Positions 16,152 to 24,499 of a DNA stretch of 64,000 nucleotides are shown here, in pieces (positions within the stretch are counted from its first letter, which is position 1; every line of letters starts with the position of its first letter). The notes under the pieces were generated by a model. The model made no database searches. It was not told the origin of the DNA and saw only the letters and a list, made by a program, of their open reading frames with translations. This DNA is from Bin5 sp965207495. Lineage in GTDB: Bacteria > Chloroflexota > Anaerolineae > Caldilineales > Caldilineaceae. A program made the translations under genes and the position numbers. The DNA is taken from NCBI GenBank assembly GCA_965207495.1, contig OZ242287.1:744001-808000 (forward strand). Reading direction: 5' to 3'.

Positions 16152-18812
16152 TCAACGCGGCTGCACAGCGGTTGCCGACGCGTACTGCAGCAGCCAGCCG
16201 CTTGTCTCGCCCGCGGCGTTCACCGCACGGATGGTGTAGTAGTACTTCGTCCCGGCCGTAACGCCGGTGTGCGTGTAGGAGGTGCCGGTCAGGTTGGCTC
16301 CTCCGATAGACTGCCAGCCCGTCCCTGCGTCCCACCAGGCCATGAGATGGTAGCGCACCGCACCCTGCACAGTTCCCCAACGCAGCGCCACGCCGCCCTC
16401 TGTTGCCGTCGCCGTCAGCGCCGGTGTCGAAAGCCTGGCTGCCGTTGCGGTCGGCGTCGGTGTAGCCGTTGACGTCCCGCCAGCCGGTACCTCTTGAGAT
16501 GCGGTCACAGACGGAAACGCTTTCGTCCCCGCACCCAGCCAGCCGCTTGTCTCGCCGGCCGCGTTGACCGCACGGATGGTGTAGTAGTACTTCGTCCCGG
16601 CCGTAACGCCGGTGTGCGTGTAGGAGGTGCCGGTAAGGTTGGCTCCCCCGAGCGACTGCCAGCCCGTGCCGGCGTCCCACCACACCATCAGTTCGTAGCG
16701 CACCGCGCCCGACACGGCGTTCCAACGCAACTCGACCGCGTTCGCGCCCGCCTGCGCGGTCAGCCTTGCCGCAGGCGCCGCCGATCGCGATTCGCTCGCG
16801 CCCGCCTGCCCGGATTCCGAGGTAGCTGTCGGCGTCGGCGTAGAGGAGCATTCTCCCAGCGTGCCTGAGGGATAGTAGACGCTGCTCACGTCGTTATTAG
16901 AAGAAGGATTGGGCGGGATGAATGCATGCAACTGCGGCGGTATCGGTCCGCATAAGGCGTTGTCGGTAGCGAGCCACACCGCCGACAAGCTACCGCTTGG
17001 GGGAACCAGACTATCCAGCGAGGAGGGAATACTACCGGACAGTTGATTGTCATGGAGGAGCAGTTTCTGCAGCGCCGTCAGACTGCCCAACGAGGAGGGA
17101 ATACTACCCGTCAGTTGATTTTTCTCGAGGATAAGGTTCTGCAGCGCTGTCAGATTGCCTAGCGAGGAGGGAATACTCCCCGTCAACCCGTTGGAGGACA
17201 GGTCCAACACCGCCAGCGCCGCCAGGCTGCCCAGCGAAGACGGTACGCCTCCCGTCAGCCCACTGTTGGCGAGGGACAATGCGGCTACACGCTCACTCTC
17301 GACTGAGATGCCTTCCCAGTTCTCTATGAGACGATCCACACTCCAGTTCAGCGCAGCAGAGCCGGCCAACTCCTCCTTGAGACCCAAAAGCGTCTCACAA
17401 TCCGCCACCAGCCCGGCTGCTTCCGGGTCCGAAATCGCGGCACTGTTGGCGCATGAGAACGTCGGCGTCGAAGTTGCTGTTGGTGTCGCTGTTGGAAAGC
17501 CTGGCAGGGTATTCGTGGGCGTCGGTGTTGGTGTCGTTGTTGGCGCAGGCAGCGAGGAGCAGTCTCCCAGCGTGCCTGAGGGATAGACGGCACGTTTAAC
17601 GTCGCTATGTTCAAAGGCATGCAGTTTCGGCGGTATCGGACCACACAAGTCGTTGCCGGCGGCGAGGTGCACAACGACCAACGGGCCACCCGGGCGAACC
17701 AAATTGTCCAAAGAGGACGGAATTGTACCCGTCAGTCGGTTGTGGTTGAGCAACAACTTTTCCAAGTTGGTCAGCCTGCCCAACGAGGAGGGAATACTAC
17801 CGGTCAGTTGATTGTCATGGAGGGACAACACTTCCAGTTTGGTCAGCCTGCCCAACGAGGACGGAATCGTACCCGTCAATTGGTTGCGGCCGAGGGACAA
17901 CACCTTCAACCCCGCCAAGTTGCCCAACGAGGACGGAAGTGTACCCGTCATACCGGAACTCAGGGTCAAGTGCGTCACACGACCATTGCTGACGCCAACA
18001 CCTGACCAGAAAAAGATACCAGTATTCACACTCCAATTCCGTGTGGTGTCGCCGAGCAATTGGTCCTTAAGAGCGAGGAGCGTCTCGCAATCGGCGACCA
18101 GACCGTCCGAAGCCGGTGCCGGGACCGCCGTGCTGTTGGCGCAGGAGGGCGCGGACGCCGGTGTCGCTGTTGGACGGCCGGGCGGGGTACTCGTAGGCGT
18201 TGCTGTAGGTGTCGGTGTTGCTGTAGGTGTCGGTGTTGGAAAGCCGGGCGGGTAATTCGTGGGCGTAGCTGTCAGCGTTGCCGTAGGTGTCGGTGTACCG
18301 GTCGGTGTAGCCGTCGACGGAACAGGCGTGCTGGTTGCGGTGGGGATTGCGCTCGCCGGCACGACGACAGTCAAGGTGCTCCAGCCCCCAGTCACATCGC
18401 CGCGGAATGCCCGTATTCTGTACTTGTAATTGCCAGCGACGACGACGTCGCTATCGGTATAACTCGTAGAGCTGCCGGAAACGAGATAGAGGCGGTTGGG
18501 GCCATACGTGCTGTGGTACGGCCACGTGCGATGAATATCATAGCCGGTCGCCCCGCCCGCGGGCGCAGACCAACTCAAGGCGATGCCGCCGGCCGTCACC
18601 CTGCCGGAGAAATTACCCGGGACTGCCGGCGGCGCCGGCGTCGCTGTGGGCGTCGCTGTTGGAAAGGCGAGCGGGGTACTCGTTGCCGTGGGCGTCGCTG
18701 TCAGCGCTTGCTGTGCCTGGACATGTCCGCCCGGCAGGAGCGGCGCGATGAGGGTGGCGAAGAGCACCAAGAACAGGAAAGGCACTATACGGCTAATGGA
18801 CTGCGGCTTCAT
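16152..18812 (-). CDS. Secreted FN3-LRR-LRR-FN3-FN3 protein
   Basis: The ATG at 18812 has GAGGA eight bases upstream, so I prefer it to the TTG at 18827; 886 residues. Signal peptide 1-35 ending HVQAQQ. An FN3-like module (about 60-140), a long Thr/Pro/Ala linker, a first LRR block with cap (about 195-395; repeats LTGTIPSSLGRLTKL), a second LRR block with its own cap (about 425-640; LTGSIPSSLGNLTAL), then two FN3 modules (about 665-760 and 790-886) with the stretch WWDAGTGWQS. No catalytic motif. Fourth gene of a minus-strand array; its last FN3 pair is almost the same in sequence as those of its neighbours. Confidence 0.88.
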   Translation of the reverse strand: MKPQSISRIVPFLFLVLFATLIAPLLPGGHVQAQQALTATPTATSTPLAFPTATPTATPAPPAVPGNFSGRVTAGGIALSWSAPAGGATGYDIHRTWPYHSTYGPNRLYLVSGSSTSYTDSDVVVAGNYKYRIRAFRGDVTGGWSTLTVVVPASAIPTATSTPVPSTATPTGTPTPTATLTATPTNYPPGFPTPTPTATPTPTATPTSTPPGRPTATPASAPSCANSTAVPAPASDGLVADCETLLALKDQLLGDTTRNWSVNTGIFFWSGVGVSNGRVTHLTLSSGMTGTLPSSLGNLAGLKVLSLGRNQLTGTIPSSLGRLTKLEVLSLHDNQLTGSIPSSLGRLTNLEKLLLNHNRLTGTIPSSLDNLVRPGGPLVVVHLAAGNDLCGPIPPKLHAFEHSDVKRAVYPSGTLGDCSSLPAPTTTPTPTPTNTLPGFPTATPTATSTPTFSCANSAAISDPEAAGLVADCETLLGLKEELAGSAALNWSVDRLIENWEGISVESERVAALSLANSGLTGGVPSSLGSLAALAVLDLSSNGLTGSIPSSLGNLTALQNLILEKNQLTGSIPSSLGSLTALQKLLLHDNQLSGSIPSSLDSLVPPSGSLSAVWLATDNALCGPIPPQLHAFIPPNPSSNNDVSSVYYPSGTLGECSSTPTPTATSESGQAGASESRSAAPAARLTAQAGANAVELRWNAVSGAVRYELMVWWDAGTGWQSLGGANLTGTSYTHTGVTAGTKYYYTIRAVNAAGETSGWLGAGTKAFPSVTASQEVPAGGTSTATPTPTATAARLSTPALTATATEGGVALRWGTVQGAVRYHLMAWWDAGTGWQSIGGANLTGTSYTHTGVTAGTKYYYTIRAVNAAGETSGWLLQYASATAVQPR

Positions 18813-18919
18813 GATCGGTCCTCGCAAGTGATGGGGTCAGGGAAAACATCTCACGGATCTGCACACCGCGCAGACCGCCCGGATTCACCGCAACGCCAAA
18901 CCATCCGCCCTGGAAGACG

Positions 18920-20542
18920 TCAACGCGGCTGCACAGCGGTTGCCGACGCGTACTGCAGCTGCCAGCCGCTTGTCTCGCCGTCCGCGTTCACCGCACGGAT
19001 GGTGTAGTAGTACTTCGTCCCGGCCGTAACGCCGGTATGCCTGTAGGAGGTGCCGGTCAGGTTGGCTCCCCCGATCGACTGCCAGCCCGTCCCTGCGTCC
19101 CACCAGGCCATGAGATGGTAGCGCACCGCGCCCTGCACAGTTCCCCAACGCAGCGCCACGCCGCCCTCTGTTGCCGTCGCTGTCAGCGCCGGTGTCGAAA
19201 GCCTGGCTGCAGCTGCGGTCGGCGTCGGTGTAGCCGTTGACGTCCCGCCAGCCGGTACCTCTTGAGATGCGGTCACAGACGGATACGCGTTCGTCTCCGC
19301 ACCCAGCCAGCCGCTTGTCTCGCCGGCCGCGTTCACCGCACGGATGGTGTAGTAGTACTTCGTCCCGGCCGTAACGCCGGTGTGCCTGTAGGAGGTGTCG
19401 GTCAGGTTGGCTCCACCGAGCGACTGCCAGCCTGTGCCGGCGTCCCACCACACCATCAGCTCGTAGCGCACCGCGCCCGACACGGCGTTCCAACGCAACT
19501 CGACCGCGTTCGCGCCCGCCTGCGCGGTCAGCCCTGCCGCAGATGTCGCCGATCGCGATTCGTCCGCGCCCGCCTGCCCGGATTCCGCAGTAGCTGTCGG
19601 CGTCGGCGTAGCGGTTGCGGTGGGGAGTCCGCTCTCCGGCACGACGACAGTCAAGAGGTCCGACCAGGCGCTAATCAGCCCGCCGCGGAATGCCCGTATG
19701 CTGTATCTGTAATGGCCACCAGGGACGGCGACGTCGCTATCGGTATAACTTGTAGAGCTGCCGGAAACGCTATAGCTGACGATGGTGCCATCCTTGCTGC
19801 TGCGTGGCCACGAGCGATAAATAGTATAGTTGTCCGCCCCGCCCTCGGGCGCAGTCCAACTCAAATCGATGCCGTTGGCCGTCACCTTGCCGGCGAATTT
19901 ACCCGGGATTTCCGGCGGCGCCGGCGTTGCCGTAAGCGTCGCTGTTGGACGGCCGATCGGGGTACTCGTGGGCGTCGCTGTCAGCGTCGGCGTTGCCGTA
20001 GGTGTCGGTGTTGGAAAGCCGGGTGGGACACTCGTGGGCGTAGCTGTCAGCGTTGCCGTAGGTGTCGGTGTACTGGTCGGTGTAGCCGTCGACGGAACAG
20101 GCGTGCCGGTTGCGGTGGGGACTACGCTGTCCGGCACGACTACAGTCAAGGCGCCCCAGCCGCTAGTCAGCGAGCCGCGGGCTGCCTGTATTTTGTATCT
20201 GTAACTGCCAGCGACGGCGACGTCGCTATCGGTATAACTTGTAGAGCTGCCGAGAACATAGACGACGGAGGTGCCATACTTGCTGTGGCGCGGCCACGTG
20301 CGATGAATAGTATAGCCGGTCGCCCCGCCCGCGGGCGCAGACCAACTCAAGGCGACGCCGTTGGCCTTCACCCTGCCGGAGAAGTTACCCGGCACTGCCG
20401 GCGGCGCCGGCGTTGCCGTAGGCGTCGCCGTCAGCGCTTGCTGTGCCTGGGCATGTCCGCCCGGCAGGAGCGATGCGATGAGGGCGGCGAAGAGCGCCAA
20501 GAGCGGGAAAGGCGTCACACGGCTAATGGACTGTGGCTGCAT
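18920..20542 (-). CDS. Secreted protein of four FN3 modules
   Basis: 540 residues, ATG at 20542 with GAGGA upstream. Signal peptide 1-34 (ending HAQAQQ). FN3-like modules at about 45-135, 210-300, 335-430 and 445-540, separated by TPTATLT-type linkers. The first 35 residues and the 5' flank are close to those of the 16152-18812 gene, and the last two modules match it, but the LRR blocks are absent, so the two genes differ by gain or loss of whole modules. The next gene begins 108 bases downstream, so co-transcription is possible. Likely an extracellular scaffold or adhesin. Confidence 0.87.
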   Translation of the reverse strand: MQPQSISRVTPFPLLALFAALIASLLPGGHAQAQQALTATPTATPAPPAVPGNFSGRVKANGVALSWSAPAGGATGYTIHRTWPRHSKYGTSVVYVLGSSTSYTDSDVAVAGSYRYKIQAARGSLTSGWGALTVVVPDSVVPTATGTPVPSTATPTSTPTPTATLTATPTSVPPGFPTPTPTATPTLTATPTSTPIGRPTATLTATPAPPEIPGKFAGKVTANGIDLSWTAPEGGADNYTIYRSWPRSSKDGTIVSYSVSGSSTSYTDSDVAVPGGHYRYSIRAFRGGLISAWSDLLTVVVPESGLPTATATPTPTATAESGQAGADESRSATSAAGLTAQAGANAVELRWNAVSGAVRYELMVWWDAGTGWQSLGGANLTDTSYRHTGVTAGTKYYYTIRAVNAAGETSGWLGAETNAYPSVTASQEVPAGGTSTATPTPTAAAARLSTPALTATATEGGVALRWGTVQGAVRYHLMAWWDAGTGWQSIGGANLTGTSYRHTGVTAGTKYYYTIRAVNADGETSGWQLQYASATAVQPR

Positions 20543-21536
20543 GATCGGTCCTCTCGATTGATGGGGTCAGGGAAAGCATTTTCCGGCTCTGCACGCCGCG
20601 CAGACCGCCCGGATTCACCGAGACGCCAAATCATCCGCTCTGACAGGCTGAAATGCACTGACAGGGTACATTGACCATGCGTCTACGAAATGTCTTTCCA
20701 ATATACGCTATTGTCATATCACTCATATGTCATTTCCACTTTTTTTGTACCAGTATCGTGTCAATTTAGGTTCGGTCGGCGTCAAGGATGCCCGGCAGAG
20801 CCGTTCCCCTTGCATCAGCTCCCCTATCCAGCCGGTCACAAAGAGAGTCGATTTCGCCGGAAGGGGAAGTCGAGGCGGTATCCGTCAGGGGATGTCTTGC
20901 TGGAGGCTATCCAAAGAGGGGAGCGCCGCGCCGGCGCCGGTCAGCGGCGAAACGCTGCCGTTGTGGGGGGGCAGCCCCCTGCGATGGGGAGAGTTTGATT
21001 GGGGGACCCTTCTCGGGTCGCCGGCGCCGGCCGCAAGCGTGTCAGTCTTTCACAGCAGTGTGATAGTCGAGCACGTACCGGCTCGGTATGATTGCCGGCT
21101 TCCACTGGATGCCTGGACCGGTACCAGACGCCGCCGCGTGCAAACGCTGCGCTTCTTCAGTGTCTGTTCGTGTGGATGGACCTGTGTGTGAACGATGAAA
21201 CCTACTCTGACTTTACTCATACCGCACTGCTTCTGCCGGATAAATGCGCGACGCCTGCCACGCCGGCAGAATGATCGTCAGCAGCGAGAACAGCAGACCG
21301 CCAGCAACACTCCGGCGCAGGATTCGGAGTCTTCGTTCAACTCGGTGCCGCAGGTGTCCGGGTTCGGTTTACTTCGCAAGAGAGCTCTGACAGCCAGGCG
21401 TTTGCTGAATTTCTGGGCGTATCCGGGGCGAATATCCGCACGGCGGAGCCGCGTACGAAAGCAGGGGAACCCACAAGGGGTGCCCCCGCTGCTGCGCTGC
21501 TGCGGCATCGAGTCGATGAACCGCATGCGGCAGGCG
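20543..21536. other. Long intergenic segment, partly duplicated
   Basis: About 1 kb without a supported gene. 20543-20650 resembles the 5' flank of the 16152-18812 gene. 20650-20760 is AT-rich and probably contains the promoter of the 540-aa gene. 20800-21060 is GC-rich and contains GGGGGCAGCCCCC, a possible hairpin. 21100-21536 is the duplicated 3' flank described at 15648. Confidence 0.5.
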
Positions 21537-24131
21537 TCAACGCGGCTGCACAGCGGTTGCCGACGCGTACTGCAGCTGCCAGCCGCTTGATTCGCCGTCC
21601 GCGTTCACTGCACGGATGGTGTAGTAGTACTTCGTCCCGGCCGTAACGCCGGTGTGCGTGTAGGAGGTGCCGGTCAGGTTGGCTCCCCCGAGCGGCTGCC
21701 AGCCCGTCCCTGCGTCCCACCAGGCCATGAGATCGTAGCGCACCGCGCCCTGCACAGTTCCCCAACGCAGCGCCACGCCGCCCTCTGTCGCCTGCGCGGT
21801 CAGCGCCGGTATCGGAAGCCTGGCTGCAGCTGCGGTCGGCGTCGCTGTAGCCGTTGACGTCCCGCCAGCCGGTACCTCTTGAGACGCGGTTACAGACGGA
21901 TACGCGTTCGTCTCCGCACCCAGCCAGCCGCTAGTCTCGCCGGCCGCGTTCACTGCACGGATGGTGTAGTAGTACGTCGTCCCGGCCGTAACGCCGGTAT
22001 GCGTGTAGGAGGTGCCGGTCAGGTTGGCTCCCCCGAGCGGCTGCCAGCCTGTGCCGGCGTCCCACCACACCATCAGCTCGTAGCGCACCGCACCCACCAC
22101 AGTTCCCCAACTCAACGCCACGCCGCCCTCTGTCGCCTGCGCGGTCAGCGCCGGTGTCGAAAACCCGGCTGCGGTTGCGGTCACAGACGGAAACGCGTTC
22201 GTCCCCGCACCCAGCCAGCCGCTTGTCTCGCCGTCCGCGTTGACCGCACGGATGGTGTAGTAGTATTTTCTTCCGGGGGTCAGGCCGGTGTGCCTGTACG
22301 ACGTGCCGGTCAGGTTGGCTCCCCCGAGCGGCTGCCAGCCTGTGCCGGCGTCCCACCACACCATCAGTTCGTAGCGCACCGCACCCGCCACAGTTCCCCA
22401 ACTCAACGCCGCGCCGCCTTCGGTCGCCTGCGCGGTCAGCGTTGGAACAGACAGCCCGGAGGCCGCAGTGGCAGTCGGCGTCTCAGTAGCAGGCGGCGGC
22501 GGTGTCTCAGTAGCAGTCGGCGTGGCAGTTGGAATAAACTGCTGGCGTGCTGCCTCACACGCAGCCAGCGTGTTGAACGGACCACGGGCATTGCCTTCAC
22601 CACTTACCTCGAAACGCCACACCCCACTGTCCAGGTAACAGGACCCGATAGGCCCGTCAGGCGGTCTCGGCGTGGAATCCAGACCAGGTGTCGCAGTGGC
22701 AGGCGGAGGGGAAGTCGGGGTCGGCGGGATAGTCGGCGTGGCAGTCGCTGTGGCAGTCGGCGTCTCAGTAGCAGTCGGCGTGGCAGTTGGAATAAGCTGC
22801 TGGCGTGCTGCCTCACACGCAGCCAGTGTGTTGAACGGACCACGGGCATTGTCTTCACCACTTACGTTGAAAAGCCACATCCCACTGTTGTCCTGGTAAC
22901 AGGACCCGACAGGCCCGTCAGGCGGTCTCGGCGTGGAATCCAGACCAGGCGTCGCAGTGGCAGTCGGCGTGATAGTCGGAGTCGGCGTCGCAGTCAGAGT
23001 CGGAGTGGCAGTCGGAGTCGGTGTGATAGTCGGAGTCGGCGTCGCAGTCAGAGTCGGCGTCGGCGGGATAGTTGAAATAAGCTGGTTGCGTGCTGCCTCA
23101 CACGCAGCCAGCGTTTTGAACGGACCACGGGCAGTATGTTCACCACTTACGTTGAAATACCAATTCCCTGATGCTTCTACGTAACAGGACCCGACAGGCC
23201 CGACAGGCGGTCTCGGCCCGATAGTCGCTGTGGCAGTCACCGTCGGCGTGGCAGTCGGCGTCGGCGTCGCAGTCAGAGTCGGAGTGGCAGTCAGCGTGAT
23301 AGTCGGCGTGGCAGTTGGAATACGCTGGTTGCGTGCTGCCTCACACGCAGCCAGCGTTTTGAACGGACCACGGGCAGTAAATTCACCACTTACGTTGAAA
23401 TACCAATTCCCTGATGCTTCTACGTAACAGGACCCGACAGGCCCGACAGGCGGTCTCGGCCCGATAGTCGCTGTGGCAGTCGGCGTCGGCGTCGCAGTCA
23501 GAGTCGGAGTGGCGTTTGGAATAAGCTGCAGGCGTGCTGCCTCACACGCAGCCTGCGTGTTGAACGGACCACGGTCACCGCCACCACTTACGGGGAAATA
23601 CCACTTCCCACCGTCCAGGTAACAGGACCCGATAGTCACCGTCGGCGTGGGAGTCACCGTCGGCGTGGCAGTCACCGTCGGCGTGGCAGTTGGAATACGC
23701 TGGTTGCGTGCTGCCTCACACGCAGCCAGCGTTTTGAACGGACCACGGGCATTAATTTCACCACTTACGTTGAAATACCAATTCGCTCCTGAGCGGTGAC
23801 AGGACCCGACAGGCCCGACAGGCGGTCTCGGAGGGGCAGTCGCTGTGGCAGTCGGCGTGATAGTCGGCGTCGGCGTGATAGTCGGAATCGGCGTGGCAGT
23901 GCCGTTTGTATCAATCAGCTGGCGTGCTGCATCACACGCAGCCAGCGTGCTGTACGGACCATAGTCGAACTGTCTACCATCTACGCCGAAAAAATACCCA
24001 TGAGGAGTGAGATATAGACATGCCGAGACAGTTTTCTGTTGAGCCGCAGCGGGCGCGCTGGTGAGTGTGGCGGCAATCACGCAGCAAGCCAGAATGACCA
24101 TAAAAATTGCAACTGTCTTTATCCGTTTCAT
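21537..24131 (-). CDS. Secreted protein with seven two-Cys modules and three FN3 modules
   Basis: 864 residues. Signal peptide about 1-31. Then seven modules of 36-40 residues, each with the pattern GSCY...G.WYFNVSGE...RGPF.TLAACEAAR, so two Cys about 25-30 apart, an aromatic strand and an Ala-rich helix. They are joined by TPTATPT linkers of very different lengths. Three FN3 modules follow (about 565-860). I do not recognise the Cys module as a named family. The ATG at 24131 has GAGGTAAC upstream. The gene is a tandem paralogue of 24500-26962, with a duplicated promoter region. Probably exported; function unknown. Confidence 0.88.
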   Translation of the reverse strand: MKRIKTVAIFMVILACCVIAATLTSAPAAAQQKTVSACLYLTPHGYFFGVDGRQFDYGPYSTLAACDAARQLIDTNGTATPIPTITPTPTITPTATATAPPRPPVGPVGSCHRSGANWYFNVSGEINARGPFKTLAACEAARNQRIPTATPTVTATPTVTPTPTVTIGSCYLDGGKWYFPVSGGGDRGPFNTQAACEAARLQLIPNATPTLTATPTPTATATIGPRPPVGPVGSCYVEASGNWYFNVSGEFTARGPFKTLAACEAARNQRIPTATPTITLTATPTLTATPTPTATPTVTATATIGPRPPVGPVGSCYVEASGNWYFNVSGEHTARGPFKTLAACEAARNQLISTIPPTPTLTATPTPTITPTPTATPTLTATPTPTITPTATATPGLDSTPRPPDGPVGSCYQDNSGMWLFNVSGEDNARGPFNTLAACEAARQQLIPTATPTATETPTATATATPTIPPTPTSPPPATATPGLDSTPRPPDGPIGSCYLDSGVWRFEVSGEGNARGPFNTLAACEAARQQFIPTATPTATETPPPPATETPTATAASGLSVPTLTAQATEGGAALSWGTVAGAVRYELMVWWDAGTGWQPLGGANLTGTSYRHTGLTPGRKYYYTIRAVNADGETSGWLGAGTNAFPSVTATAAGFSTPALTAQATEGGVALSWGTVVGAVRYELMVWWDAGTGWQPLGGANLTGTSYTHTGVTAGTTYYYTIRAVNAAGETSGWLGAETNAYPSVTASQEVPAGGTSTATATPTAAAARLPIPALTAQATEGGVALRWGTVQGAVRYDLMAWWDAGTGWQPLGGANLTGTSYTHTGVTAGTKYYYTIRAVNADGESSGWQLQYASATAVQPR

Positions 24132-24395
24132 ACGCGGTTACCTCCATGGTGCAAGCGTACACGGACTTCATCCTGCTTCTGCCTCTCTTCGGGTGCGGCC
24201 GGGGACGAAGAAACGGCATTGGGCAGAGTCCTCCACAGTTATCAATTATACAGCATTGTTGTAAAGTTTAAGTGAGAAAACTGGCTAATTCGGACCAATT
24301 ATTGTGAATATTATGTAAAGATGGCAAAATCGTCCCCAAAACGGTCCAATTCAGACCTGTTGGCCGAGGACGCTGAAGCGACAACGCCGCGGGAG
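24121..24395. repeat. Duplicated 5' flank, copy A (copy B at 26952-27235)
   Basis: The segment upstream of the 864-aa gene is a close match to the segment upstream of the 820-aa gene: shared strings include ACGCGGTTACCTCCATGG, TCCTCCACAGTTATCAATTA, GAATATTATGTAAAGATG and GACCTGTTGGCCGAGGACG. It marks the edge of a tandem duplication of about 2.83 kb containing gene plus promoter region. In copy A the kinase gene is absent, and the segment runs into the terminator of the next gene. Confidence 0.85.
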
Positions 24396-24423
24396 TATCC
24401 GCATGGCGGAGCCGCGTACGAAA

Positions 24424-24452
24424 GCGGGGGCACCCACACGGGGTGCCCCCGC
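24424..24452 (-). terminator. Hairpin downstream of the 820-aa gene
   Basis: A perfect 12-bp stem (GCGGGGGCACCC / GGGTGCCCCCGC) with a 5-base loop, lying 48 bases past the stop codon of the minus-strand gene. On the minus strand it is followed by TTTCG, so the U-run is weak. Degenerate forms follow the two other array genes near 16085 and 21465. Confidence 0.55.
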
Positions 24453-24499
24453 TGCTGCGCTGCTGCGGCACCGAGTCGATGAACCGCATGCGGCAGGCG

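Noticed and set aside
19262..23075. Long Arg/Cys-rich plus-strand frames (470 and 398 codons)
   Set aside because: They are antisense to the FN3 and Cys-module genes, repeat because those genes repeat, and have extreme Arg composition.
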